Source of the DNA: JABDIP01 sp965227455
GTDB lineage: Bacteria; Pseudomonadota; Alphaproteobacteria; DSM-16000; Inquilinaceae
Assembly: GCA_965227455.1 (NCBI GenBank)
Contig: OZ245752.1
Location: forward strand, 5,208,001 to 5,272,000
Direction of reading: 5' to 3'
DNA length: 64,000 nt
Of the stretch, positions 26,729-35,136 are shown piece after piece. The stretch's first letter is position 1, and every line of letters starts with the position of its first letter. The notes under the pieces were generated by a model. That model saw only the letters and a program-made list of their open reading frames with translations. It was not told the DNA's origin and made no database searches. The position numbers and the translations under genes are program-made.

Positions 26729-26971
26729 CAGCCCGATCCGTGTTGAAATGTCAGAACCCACCAAGACGAAACCGCAACCGCCTCCCGATCACCGCACAGC
26801 CAATCGCCAGGTGGCTGTCCGGGCGCAGCCGCGCAGCGGCAAACATCGATGCCCGGAATACGCCCGGGCGACGCCGCGACCATAGCGTATGCCCTTTGCG
26901 ACCGACAACCGAATTGCGGGGATTTGCGGGTGTACGTGTGCCGGTACGGCGGCATCCGGCCGGGCTATTCG

Positions 26972-27793
26972 TCAGGCCGTGGCGGCCCTTGCCAGCCCCT
27001 CACGGGCGCCGCGCAGCACCTTGCCGACCTGGACGTGCAGATGGGTGTTGGCGGCCAGCAGGCTGCCGCCATGCAGCGGATTGCGGCCACCGCCGATCTC
27101 GGTGACATAGCCCCCGGCCTCCTTGACCAGGATGATGCCGGCGGCGACATCCCAGGCGTTCAGCCCGGTCTCCCAGAAGCCGTCGAAGCGCCCGGCGGCG
27201 ACAAAGGCCAGGTCCAGCGCGGCAGAACCGAAGCGGCGCACGCCGGCGATGGTCGGCATCAGCGCCGTGAGCTCCGCCTGGAAGGTATCGGTGTCGCCAT
27301 GGCCGAGGAAGGGCGCGCCGGTGCCCAGCACCGCTTCCTCCATGCGCCGCCGGCCCGAGACCCTGAGCCGCCGGTCGTTCAGATAGGCGCCCTGGCCCTT
27401 CTCGGCCCAGTACATCTCGTCGGTGACCGGGTTGTAGACGACGCCGGCGATGATTTCGCCGTCGCGCTCCACCGCGATGGAGATCGACCAGTGCGGGATG
27501 CCGTGCAGGAAGTTGGTGGTGCCGTCCAGCGGGTCGACGACCCAGCGATGGCTGGCATCGCTGCCGGCCTTGGCGCCGCTCTCCTCCATCAGCAGGCCGT
27601 AGGTCGGCCGCGCCTTGGTCAGCTCGGCCCTGAGCGCCTTCTCGGCCTTCAGATCGGCGGTCGAGACGAAATCGGCCGGGCCCTTCTGGGAGACCTGCAG
27701 CTGCTCGACCTCGCCGAAATCGCGCACCAGACCGCGCGCCGCCTTGCCGGCCGCCTTGGTCATCACATTGATCAGTGCCGAGCGGACGGCCAT
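26972..27793 (-). CDS. suhB: Inositol-1-monophosphatase family protein (SuhB)
   Basis: The product is 273 residues. It belongs to the Mg2+-dependent inositol monophosphatase family. The metal-binding motifs are present: EES near residue 69, WVVDPLDGTTNFLHG near 83-97 and the C-terminal WDVAAGIILVKEAGG. Alphaproteobacterial SuhB hydrolyses inositol phosphates and, in E. coli, also acts in rRNA antitermination. It lies 62 bp downstream of efp on the same strand, a common neighbour in alphaproteobacteria, and probably shares its transcript. Confidence 0.95.
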   Translation of the reverse strand: MAVRSALINVMTKAAGKAARGLVRDFGEVEQLQVSQKGPADFVSTADLKAEKALRAELTKARPTYGLLMEESGAKAGSDASHRWVVDPLDGTTNFLHGIPHWSISIAVERDGEIIAGVVYNPVTDEMYWAEKGQGAYLNDRRLRVSGRRRMEEAVLGTGAPFLGHGDTDTFQAELTALMPTIAGVRRFGSAALDLAFVAAGRFDGFWETGLNAWDVAAGIILVKEAGGYVTEIGGGRNPLHGGSLLAANTHLHVQVGKVLRGAREGLARAATA

Positions 27794-27855
27794 CTTGAAC
27801 CCGCCAATGCCAGAGTTTCGATTTGCCTGGAGCGACCTGCCGCCCCCAGGCGGGA

Positions 27856-28422
27856 CTAGTCCTTCGCGCGTTCCGCGTAGGTGTTGTCGGCGGTGTTCAC
27901 GACGATGCGGGTGCCGACTTCGATATGGGGCGGCACCATCACCTTCACGCCGTTTTCGACGATGGCCGGCTTGTAGGAGGACGAGGCCGTCTGGCCCTTC
28001 ACCACCGGCTCGGCCTCGGTCACCTCCAGCACCACCGTGGCCGGCAATTCGACCGACAGCGGCGTGCCTTCATGGCTGGTGACGGTGCAGACCATGCCTT
28101 CCTGCAGGAACACCGCCTGATCGCCCAGCGCCTCGCGGTCGATGGTGATCTGCTCGTAGCTCTCATTGTCCATGAAGGTCAGGCTGTCGCCCTCGGCGAA
28201 CAGGAACTGCATCTCCGCCTCGTCCAGCCGGGCCCGCTCCACCGTCTCCTGGGTCCGCCAGCGATTGTTCGTCTTGGTGCCGGTGCGGATGTCCTTCATC
28301 TCGACCTGGATGACCGCATTGCCCTTGCCGGGTTGGATCAGATCGATCTTGGTCACCAGCATCAGCTTGCCTTCGTAGTCGAGCACGTTGCCGGGACGGA
28401 TGGTGATGGCATTGACCTTCAT
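27856..28422 (-). CDS. efp: Elongation factor P
   Basis: The product is 188 residues. EF-P binds ribosomes stalled on polyproline stretches. It begins MKVNAITIRPGNVLDYEGKL. The modified lysine is in LIQPGKGNAVIQ near residue 35, in the PGKG loop used by the EpmA beta-lysylation pathway. The three beta-barrel domains are complete. The divergent gene 108 bp away is epmA, encoding the enzyme that modifies it. EpmB and EpmC genes are not in the window. Confidence 0.97.
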   Translation of the reverse strand: MKVNAITIRPGNVLDYEGKLMLVTKIDLIQPGKGNAVIQVEMKDIRTGTKTNNRWRTQETVERARLDEAEMQFLFAEGDSLTFMDNESYEQITIDREALGDQAVFLQEGMVCTVTSHEGTPLSVELPATVVLEVTEAEPVVKGQTASSSYKPAIVENGVKVMVPPHIEVGTRIVVNTADNTYAERAKD

Positions 28423-28529
28423 GCCGAAGCCTGCTTTTCAAGAGGGACGGGGTGTGCAGCGCCGAGCGCGGCGCGGAACCTATCAGCAAGCCATTTCCAA
28501 GGCAACGGCGGGAAAGGCCGCATCGCGGG

Positions 28530-29612
28530 ATGATCAACCGGCCGATTGCACCCTGGTGGCGCCCAGACCGACTGGCGGCCCGCAGGCCCTATCTGGAAGC
28601 CCGTACGGCCATCGCCGCGGCCCTGCGCCGGGTATTCACGGAGAGGGGTTTCCTGGAGGTCGATACCCCGGCCCTGCAGGTCTCGCCGGGCATGGAGCCG
28701 CATCTGCGGGCCTTCGCCACGGAGCTGGAGGAGCTCGACCCGGAGGAGCGGCGCCGGCTCTACCTCCACACCTCGCCGGAATTTGCCATGAAGAAGCTGC
28801 TGGCCGGCGGCATGGAGCGGATCTTCCAGTTGGCCCATGTGTTCCGCAACGGCGAGCGTTCGACGACCCACCACCCCGAATTCACCATGCTGGAATGGTA
28901 CCGGGCCGGCGCGGGTTATGAGGATTTGATCGAGGATTGCCGGGCGCTGCTGACAGCCGCTGCCGAGGCGGTCCCCGGCCATGACGGCTTTGCCTGGAAA
29001 GATGAACGCGCCGATCCGGCGTGGGACTGGCAGGTGCTGACGGTGGCCGAGGCGTTCGAGCGCCACGCCGGCATCGACCTGCTGGCAACGGCGCCCGATC
29101 CGGCGGACCCCGATCTCGGCCTGCTGGCGGAGCAGGCCCGGCCGCTCGGCATCGCGGCCCGGGACGGAGATCGCTGGGACGACCTGTTCTTCCGCATCTT
29201 CCTGGAGCATATCGAACCGAAGCTCGGCATCGGCGCTCCCACGGTGCTGACCGACTACCCGGTGTCCATGGCCGCCCTGTCCCGGCCCAAGCCGGACGAT
29301 CCGCGCCTGGCCGAGCGATTCGAGATCTATGTCTGCGGCCTGGAGCTGGCCAACGCCTTCGGCGAGCTGACCGACGCCTCGATGCAACGCGCCCGCTTCC
29401 AGGCCGACCAGGCTTCGAAACGCCGGCTCTACGGCACCGAATATCCGGTCGACGAGGACTTCCTCGCGGCGCTGGAACATGGCCTGCCGGACAGCGCCGG
29501 CATCGCGCTTGGCTTCGACCGGCTGGTCATGCTGGCCACCGGGGCGGAGCACATCGAAGACGTGCTCTGGGCCCCGGTGGCGGAAACCGACACCCCAAGC
29601 TCGGACCGATAG
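28530..29612 (+). CDS. epmA: EF-P lysine ligase (GenX/PoxA)
   Basis: The product is 360 residues from ATG 28530 (MINRPIAPWW). It resembles the class II lysyl-tRNA synthetase catalytic core without the anticodon-binding domain. Motif 2 and 3 regions are seen in VFRNGERSTTHHPEFTMLEW and GLPDSAGIALGFDRLVMLAT. It attaches beta-lysine to the loop lysine of EF-P. Its divergent placement next to efp makes the assignment firm. A longer in-frame start at 28452 lacks conservation. Confidence 0.95.
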   Translation: MINRPIAPWWRPDRLAARRPYLEARTAIAAALRRVFTERGFLEVDTPALQVSPGMEPHLRAFATELEELDPEERRRLYLHTSPEFAMKKLLAGGMERIFQLAHVFRNGERSTTHHPEFTMLEWYRAGAGYEDLIEDCRALLTAAAEAVPGHDGFAWKDERADPAWDWQVLTVAEAFERHAGIDLLATAPDPADPDLGLLAEQARPLGIAARDGDRWDDLFFRIFLEHIEPKLGIGAPTVLTDYPVSMAALSRPKPDDPRLAERFEIYVCGLELANAFGELTDASMQRARFQADQASKRRLYGTEYPVDEDFLAALEHGLPDSAGIALGFDRLVMLATGAEHIEDVLWAPVAETDTPSSDR

Positions 29613-29672
29613 ACCGCAGGCGTCGTGGCTGATACGCCATGACACCGGCATTCGAATGGGAGGCCCCGTTTC

Positions 29673-30344
29673 ATGCATATCGGCCTGGTAGGAGGGATCG
29701 GACCCGCGGCGACGGACTACTACTATCGTCGCCTCATCTCGGGGTCGCCGGATGGCGGCGTGAGCCTCGAGCTGACCATCGTCCATGCCTCCTCGGCGAC
29801 GCTGCTGGAGAACCTCCAGCGCGGCGACAAGGCGGCGCAGGTGGAGATCTTCCTGCGGCTGGCCGACCGGCTTCGGGATGCGGGCGCGCAGGCGGTCGCG
29901 ATCACGGCCATCGCCGGGCATTTCTGCATCGAGGAATTCAAGGCGGTCTCGCCGATACCGGTGGTCGATCTGCTGCAGGAGGTCAGGATGGCTGTCGCCG
30001 GGATGGGATTGGCGAAGGTCGGTATCCTGGGCACCCGGACCGTCATGAAAACGCGGTTCTACGGCGCGATCGACTCGGCGGAGGTGCTCGCACCCTCGGG
30101 CCCGGACCTGGATGATGTGCATGAGGCGTATGTTGCGACGGCGGCGGCCGGGGCCGTAACTGACGCCCAGCGCGAGCTATTCTTTGCCGCCGGCCGTCGC
30201 CTGGTCGCCGAGCAGGGGGCCGAAGCGATCATGCTGGGCGGAACCGATCTGGTTCTGGCCTTCGACGGTCGCGATTGCGGGTTCGACATCATCGATTGCG
30301 CCGGCATCCACATCGATGCGCTGGCGAAAGTTGCCGCCGCCTGA
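29673..30344 (+). CDS. Aspartate/glutamate racemase-family protein lacking both catalytic cysteines
   Basis: The product is 223 residues with the family's N-terminal MHIGLVGGIGPAATDYYYR and C-terminal IMLGGTDLVLAF. In active family members a CNT motif and a GCTE-type motif supply two catalytic cysteines. Here the matching positions read TAIAGH (near 78-83) and GGTD (near 189-192), with no cysteine; a Cys at 85 is close but offset. The enzyme may use another mechanism, have a different activity, or only bind its ligand. It lies 60 bp after epmA on the same strand, but a functional link is not evident. Confidence 0.82.
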   Translation: MHIGLVGGIGPAATDYYYRRLISGSPDGGVSLELTIVHASSATLLENLQRGDKAAQVEIFLRLADRLRDAGAQAVAITAIAGHFCIEEFKAVSPIPVVDLLQEVRMAVAGMGLAKVGILGTRTVMKTRFYGAIDSAEVLAPSGPDLDDVHEAYVATAAAGAVTDAQRELFFAAGRRLVAEQGAEAIMLGGTDLVLAFDGRDCGFDIIDCAGIHIDALAKVAAA

Positions 30345-30355
30345 CGTCACTCCAG

Positions 30356-30383
30356 CGTCATTCCCGCTTTCGCGGGAATGACG
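30356..30383. repeat. Palindromic repeat (GTCATTCCCGC type), copy 1
   Basis: Arms CGTCATTCCCGC (30356-30367) and GCGGGAATGACG (30372-30383) flank TTTC. A second copy begins at 63977 and is cut by the window end. It lies between the racemase-like gene and the esterase gene, and could act as a weak terminator or mRNA stabiliser. Confidence 0.85.
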
Positions 30384-30403
30384 AGCAAATAGGACAAACG
30401 GAA

Positions 30404-31351
30404 ATGACCCTGCACCCCGACAGCGTCGCGTTCCTGGAGCAGGTCGCCGAATGGCGGGCCGAGAACGGGTACGACACCTGGGACGTGATGGGGGCGGAGC
30501 GTTCCAGGGCGATCCTCAAGGAGGCGGTCGCGGCCGGCAAGCCGCCGATGGCCGACATGGCGCGGGTCGAGGACCGCACGATCCCGGCGCGGTCCGGTCC
30601 GCGGCCATGCCGCATCTTCACGCCCCATGCCGAGGGCCCGCTGCCGGTGGTGCTCTACTTCCACGGCGGCGGCTACGTGATCGGCGGCATCGATGAATCC
30701 GAGCACGAGGCCCGGCGCATCGCCGAGCGGACGCCGGCTGTCGTCGTCTCGGCCAGCTATCGCATGGGGCCGGAGCATCGCTTTCCGGCGGCCATGGAGG
30801 ATGGCTGGGATGCCCTCAACTGGGTGGTGGAGATTGCGGCGTCGCTGGGCGGCGACCCGTCTCGGCTGCTGGTCGGCGGAACCAGTGCCGGTGGCGGCCT
30901 GACCGCCGCGGTCTGCCGGATGGCGGCGAAACGGGGCGGGCCGCCGATTGCGCTCGCCTTCCTGCTCTGCCCCTGGGTCGACCTCACCCTGACGCGGCCC
31001 TCGGTCGAGGAATTCGCCACGGGGTACGGGTTGGATCGCTCGGAGCTGGAATGGTTCGCCGAGTGTTTTCTCGGGCCCGGCGGCAATGCGGACGATCCGC
31101 TGGTCTCACCGGTGCTGCACGACATCCCGTCCGGCACGCCACCGACCTTCGTGCTGGTGGCCGATTGCGATCCGCTGCGCGACGAGGCGCTGGCCTATGC
31201 CGAGATGCTGAAATCGGCCGGCCGACTGGCCGGCCTGCATGTCGCGCCAGGCTTCCTGCATGCCTTCAACGTGAACACGCACCTGGTGCCTGCCGGCGAG
31301 GCGCATCTGGAACCCTGGGACGCTGCCATGCGAAGGGCGGCGACTTTCTAA
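30404..31351 (+). CDS. Alpha/beta hydrolase, hormone-sensitive-lipase family esterase
   Basis: The product is 315 residues from ATG 30404. The family's HGGGYV oxyanion motif follows LPVVLYF near residue 85. The nucleophile Ser is in GGTSAGGG near 163, the acid in VADCDPLRDEA, and the His in PGFLHAFN. It should hydrolyse short-chain esters or carboxylic esters in the cytoplasm, as no signal peptide is present. It stands between a palindromic repeat and the convergent thiE-like gene. Confidence 0.92.
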   Translation: MTLHPDSVAFLEQVAEWRAENGYDTWDVMGAERSRAILKEAVAAGKPPMADMARVEDRTIPARSGPRPCRIFTPHAEGPLPVVLYFHGGGYVIGGIDESEHEARRIAERTPAVVVSASYRMGPEHRFPAAMEDGWDALNWVVEIAASLGGDPSRLLVGGTSAGGGLTAAVCRMAAKRGGPPIALAFLLCPWVDLTLTRPSVEEFATGYGLDRSELEWFAECFLGPGGNADDPLVSPVLHDIPSGTPPTFVLVADCDPLRDEALAYAEMLKSAGRLAGLHVAPGFLHAFNVNTHLVPAGEAHLEPWDAAMRRAATF

Positions 31352-31380
31352 AGGGAACGCTTTGGAAATCCCGCGCCGGA

Positions 31381-32010
31381 TCAGCCGGCCGAAGCGATTG
31401 CCGACTGCATCGCCGCGATCCCGGCCGCTGGCCCGTCCGGATGCGCCCAGACCGCAGCATCGACGGCCAGGAAGTCGGCCCCGGCCGTTACGAACTCGGC
31501 GCAGGTCTCCGGCGTGATGTCGCCGAGCGCCACGCAGGGCACTTCCATTATCGACGCCCACCATTCGATTAAGTCCAATGTCTGGACCAATTCGTCCGGG
31601 CTAGGAATCCTGCGGCCGAGGGCAATGTAGTCTGCGCCCTGCTCGGCGGCGGTCATGGCGGCGTGGCGGCTGAACCTGGCGCTATAGCCGACGATCGCCT
31701 CGGGCCCGACCAGAGCCCTTGTTTCGCGGTAGCTCGGCCCGTCCGGGCAGGTATGGGCGCCGTCGCAGCCTGTCTCGGCCGCCAGGTCCGGCCGCCCGTC
31801 GACCAGGAAGGCGGCGCCGCGGTCCTGGGCAACGGGCCGCAGGACATCGATGGCGCTGCGCAGCGCGTCTTCGGTCGGCGCGCCAAGGCTTTCCGGCAGC
31901 AGCAGGACCGAGGGCACATGGCCGGTGTCGAGCGCCGCCGCCAGGTCAGACGCAAACGCCGCCGGTTCCAGCGCCGGCGGCGTCAGCAGGTAGAGTAGGC
32001 AGTCAGGCAT
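31381..32010 (-). CDS. thiE: Thiamine phosphate synthase (ThiE/TenI family)
   Basis: The product is 209 residues with a TIM-barrel pattern. Its DGAHTCPDG matches the DGVH-type pyrophosphate-binding loop. It also has GADYIALG and the C-terminal VALGDITPETCAEFVTAGAD. ThiE joins the pyrimidine pyrophosphate and thiazole phosphate to give thiamine phosphate. No other thi gene and no TPP riboswitch is visible upstream, so a TenI-like or other role remains possible. Confidence 0.85.
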   Translation of the reverse strand: MPDCLLYLLTPPALEPAAFASDLAAALDTGHVPSVLLLPESLGAPTEDALRSAIDVLRPVAQDRGAAFLVDGRPDLAAETGCDGAHTCPDGPSYRETRALVGPEAIVGYSARFSRHAAMTAAEQGADYIALGRRIPSPDELVQTLDLIEWWASIMEVPCVALGDITPETCAEFVTAGADFLAVDAAVWAHPDGPAAGIAAMQSAIASAG

Positions 32011-32049
32011 GGACGGATTGGCGATCTGTCGCCGCCGCCACAGTCCGGT

Positions 32050-32172
32050 CCCCTCTCCCCTTGTGGGAGAGGGCTAGGGTGAGGGGTCTTGAGAAACAAC
32101 TTCGCGCGGCTCTGCCGCGCGCCCCCTCACCCGGATCGCTGTGCGATCCGACCTCTCCCGCGAGGGGAGAGG
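32050..32172. repeat. REP/BIME-like palindromic repeat R4
   Basis: It contains CCCCTCTCCCCTTGTGGGAG, CTAGGGTGAGGGG and then the inverted set CCCCCTCACCCGGATCG and CCTCTCCCGCGAGGGGAGAG. It is related to R1 to R3 but arranged differently. It fills most of the spacer between fbaB and thiE. Confidence 0.78.
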
Positions 32173-32203
32173 TGATCACGGTACTGATCGTCAATCCGGT
32201 CGC

Positions 32204-33133
32204 TCAAGCCTTGCCGAGGAAGATGTCGATCATGCTGTCCAGCAGGGCCATGGCCTCGTCGCGCGGGCGGCGGAAGCAGTTGCGGCCGATGATCGAGCCG
32301 TTGCCGCCGCCGTCGCGGATGGCGCGGGCATCGTCCAGCACCGCCTCGGTGCCCTTGGCGGCGCCACCGGAGAACACCACGATGCGGCGCCCGCCGAAGC
32401 AGGAGCGCACCACCTCCGCGACCCGGTCGGCCTGGGTGGCGATGGCGATGTCGGTGCCTTCGAATTCCTTCTTGGCCTCGCCCTGCTCCAGATGGTCGCT
32501 GGGCAGCTTCACCTTCACGATATGGGCGCCGATCTGGCAGGCGAGATGGGCGCCATAGGCGACCACGTCCATGGCCGTCTCGCCGTCCTTGGACAGGTTG
32601 CCGCCGCGCGGATAGGACCACAGCACCGTCGGCAGGCCGACCGATTTGGCCTCGCGGCAGAGCTCGGCGATCTCCTCGAACATGCCAAGCGCGCTGTCGG
32701 AGCCGGGATAGATGGTGAAGCCGATGGCCGAGCAGCCCAGGCGCAGCGCATCATCGATGGTGCCGATGATCGCCTGGTCGGCGCCTTCCTTGTCCCGCGC
32801 CAGGCTGTTGCCGTGGTTCAGCTTCAGGATCGTCGGGATCAGCCCGGGAAAGGCCTCGGAGCTTACCTCCAGCGCGCCCAGCGGTGCCGCATAGGCCGAC
32901 AGGCCGGCATCGATGCCAAGCTTGTGGTGATAGAGCGGATCATAGGCCGGGGCGTTGACCGCGAAGCTGCGGGCCGGCCCGTGCTCGACCCCCTGGTCGA
33001 CCGGCAGGATGATCATCTTGCCGGTGCCGCCCAGCCGCCCCTGCATCAGGAAGCGGGCCAGATTGCCCTTGGTGCCGGGGTTGTCACCGCCGTAGTTGGA
33101 CAGGATCTTGCGAACGGTATCCGACAGTTCCAT
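32204..33133 (-). CDS. fbaB: Class I fructose-bisphosphate aldolase (FbaB/DhnA type)
   Basis: The product is 309 residues. It should cleave fructose-1,6-bisphosphate to the two triose phosphates through a Schiff base. The family pattern is clear: ILPVDQGVEHGP near residue 42, the candidate Schiff-base lysine in AHIVKVKLPSD, and IVVFSGGAAKG and GGGNGSIIGRNCFRRPR in the phosphate-binding C-terminal part. It is monocistronic here; the glycolytic genes gap and tkt lie about 8 kb away on the same strand. Confidence 0.94.
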   Translation of the reverse strand: MELSDTVRKILSNYGGDNPGTKGNLARFLMQGRLGGTGKMIILPVDQGVEHGPARSFAVNAPAYDPLYHHKLGIDAGLSAYAAPLGALEVSSEAFPGLIPTILKLNHGNSLARDKEGADQAIIGTIDDALRLGCSAIGFTIYPGSDSALGMFEEIAELCREAKSVGLPTVLWSYPRGGNLSKDGETAMDVVAYGAHLACQIGAHIVKVKLPSDHLEQGEAKKEFEGTDIAIATQADRVAEVVRSCFGGRRIVVFSGGAAKGTEAVLDDARAIRDGGGNGSIIGRNCFRRPRDEAMALLDSMIDIFLGKA

Positions 33134-33308
33134 GGGTCAATCCTTGCCGCGAGCCGTGGGAAAAGCGGGTAGGACATAGACCAGAGCCTGGGGGAATGCA
33201 ACGCCGGCCGGCGCTTGCTGCCCGATGGCAGCGTTGCGTTCCGTGCAAGGCAGCTGGCACAGCAATCGCCCTCGCGCCTCGCGTTGTCCGAAGGCGGGTC
33301 GGAAAGCC

Positions 33309-33782
33309 CTAACTGATCGGGAAGTAGATCTCGGTGATCAGGCCCTCCGCTGGCGTGCTGTCCGGGTCGTTCATGTAGATCTCCCAGCACGGTCCCGAGG
33401 GCGTCAGGCCCTCTTTTTCCATGTGCGCCATGATGCGGTTGTAGGTGTCGGCCAGCGCGGTGTATGGGCCGACATGGACCGCCTTGAGGGCCTGGCCGGC
33501 ATGAGTGGCGCCCGCCTTGATATCGGCATGGCCGGCGGCGCGTCCGGAATCGGCGGCGGTAACCGGCAGGGCCACGTCGAAGGTCGCCTCGTTCTCGCTG
33601 AAGCCGTGATAGATCGACATCGGCGCCCCTGTCATCTCGATGCCATGCTGGCCGATGAACCCCATCAGGGTGCCGAATGCCTCGCCCATGCAGGCGCCGA
33701 TCGATTGCGGATCTGAGGCGCTGGAACGATGCACATAGAGGATCGGTTGCGAGTCCACGCTGACGATGTTGAATTCCGGCAC
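33309..33782 (-). CDS. GyrI-like / effector-binding domain protein
   Basis: The product is 157 residues from GTG 33782, with GGGGGAGG nine bases upstream; a longer frame continues upstream without such a site. It looks like a stand-alone effector-binding (GyrI-like, AraC/SOUL-type) domain: two repeats with GAPMSIYHGF, ALKAVHVGPYTALADTYNRI and PCWEIYMNDPDSTPAEGLIT near the end. Such domains bind small hydrophobic ligands or proteins. There is no DNA-binding domain, so it is not a transcription activator by itself. It could sense or sequester a compound. Confidence 0.82.
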   Translation of the reverse strand: MPEFNIVSVDSQPILYVHRSSASDPQSIGACMGEAFGTLMGFIGQHGIEMTGAPMSIYHGFSENEATFDVALPVTAADSGRAAGHADIKAGATHAGQALKAVHVGPYTALADTYNRIMAHMEKEGLTPSGPCWEIYMNDPDSTPAEGLITEIYFPIS

Positions 33783-33894
33783 GGTTGTTCCTCCCCCGCT
33801 GGGCCGCATGGATGACGGGCGATTCCTACCCGCCGAGCGGACCATAGCGCCTTGATCCAGAACAGGCATTTGAACCTTTGTTGACATTGGGCAG

Positions 33895-34317
33895 TCAGGC
33901 GCCGGAAAGGAATGCCGCATAGGCGGCCTGCCTGTCCTCTGCGAACTCCGGATCGCAGCAAGGCGGCCGCCGGCGCAGCACGACAGCCCCGCTCGCCTCG
34001 GCAAGGGCCGCGAGCTTTTTCGCCAAGATGTCATCGCCAGTGAAGACGATCGCCTCCGCACCGGCCCTGAGTGCTGCCATTGCATGCCCGGGGTCATCGG
34101 CGCAATCCAGCACGCCGCTGATGGTGAGACCCGGTGATGCCGCGCGAGCCTGCTCGACCAGGGCCAGGAACCAGACCGGGCCGGCATAGGCGGCCGCCCC
34201 CGGCGCACTGATCAGGGTCAGGGTGGTCTTCCGGTCGCGGGCTGCGGCCACCGCCTGTCGGGCATCGTCGATGCCGTGAACGACAAGCGCAGCGGTTGTA
34301 TGATTGATCTGGTTCAT
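33895..34317 (-). CDS. Hypothetical protein
   Basis: The product is 140 residues from ATG 34317; the frame also has ATG codons at 34335 and 34374, none with a strong ribosome binding site. It is Ala-rich with an alternating strand/helix pattern (TTLTLISAPGAAAYAGPVWF, then AGAEAIVFTGDDILAKKLAA), suggesting an alpha/beta fold. No motif is recognised. The start lies 59 bp from that of the divergent ABC gene. Confidence 0.6.
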   Translation of the reverse strand: MNQINHTTAALVVHGIDDARQAVAAARDRKTTLTLISAPGAAAYAGPVWFLALVEQARAASPGLTISGVLDCADDPGHAMAALRAGAEAIVFTGDDILAKKLAALAEASGAVVLRRRPPCCDPEFAEDRQAAYAAFLSGA

Positions 34318-34376
34318 GGTCTGAAGTGAGAGCATAGAGGATCGTGCAGCGCGCGCGACCCGGCACGGATGCATCG

Positions 34377-35132
34377 ATGGCAGAGTTGGCGAAGAAGGAC
34401 GGACAGGGCAAGGCGGCCGATGGCGGCGCCCGGCGCACCATCGTGACCCGCGGCCTGACCAAGGTCTATCGCAACGGCGAATTGGAGGTGCACGCCCTGC
34501 GCGGCATCGACGTCGCCATCCGCGAAGGAGAGCTTGTGGTGCTGCTGGGTCCGTCTGGCAGCGGCAAGTCGACCCTGCTCAACATCCTGGGCGGGCTCGA
34601 TTCGCCCAGCGGCGGACAGGTCTTCTTCCGCGACGAGGAGCTGACCGCCTTCGACGATGCCGGGCTGACCCGCTACCGCCGCGCCCATGTCGGCTTCATC
34701 TTCCAGTTCTACAATCTGATCCCCAGCCTCACCGCGCGCGAGAACGTCGCCCTGGTGACCGAGATCGCGCGCGATCCCATGCGGCCGGACGAGGCCCTGA
34801 CCCTGGTCGGCCTGGCCGACCGGATGGACCATTTCCCGGCCCAGCTGTCCGGCGGCGAGCAGCAGCGCGTCGCCGTTGCCCGCGCGGTCGCCAAGCGCCC
34901 GGAGGTGCTGCTGTGCGACGAGCCGACCGGCGCGCTTGACAGCACAACGGGCGTGCAGGTGCTGGAGACGTTGGAGACCGTGAATCGCGAGCTTGGTACC
35001 ACGACCATGGTCATCACCCACAACGCCTCCATCGCCGATATGGCGCATCAGGTGATCCGCATGGCGGACGGCCATGTTGTCGAGATCCGCGAGAACACAA
35101 CCCGATGCGCCGCCTCGGACCTGACGTGGTGA
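34377..35132 (+). CDS. ABC transporter ATP-binding protein (MacB/LolD type)
   Basis: The product is 251 residues from ATG 34377; ATG 34344 is an alternative. It has Walker A GPSGSGKST, Q-loop FIFQFYNLIPSLTARENV, signature LSGGEQQR, Walker B VLLCDEPTGALD and switch His in VITHN. The Q-loop and signature match the MacB/LolD group that drives FtsX-type permeases. It begins an operon with an FtsX permease (5 bp gap) and a membrane-fusion protein. Confidence 0.95.
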   Translation: MAELAKKDGQGKAADGGARRTIVTRGLTKVYRNGELEVHALRGIDVAIREGELVVLLGPSGSGKSTLLNILGGLDSPSGGQVFFRDEELTAFDDAGLTRYRRAHVGFIFQFYNLIPSLTARENVALVTEIARDPMRPDEALTLVGLADRMDHFPAQLSGGEQQRVAVARAVAKRPEVLLCDEPTGALDSTTGVQVLETLETVNRELGTTTMVITHNASIADMAHQVIRMADGHVVEIRENTTRCAASDLTW

Positions 35133-35136
35133 CCGT

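Noticed and set aside
31381..32172. TPP riboswitch before thiE
   Set aside because: The 5' region of thiE is short and filled by repeat R4; no THI-box CUGAGA motif is visible.
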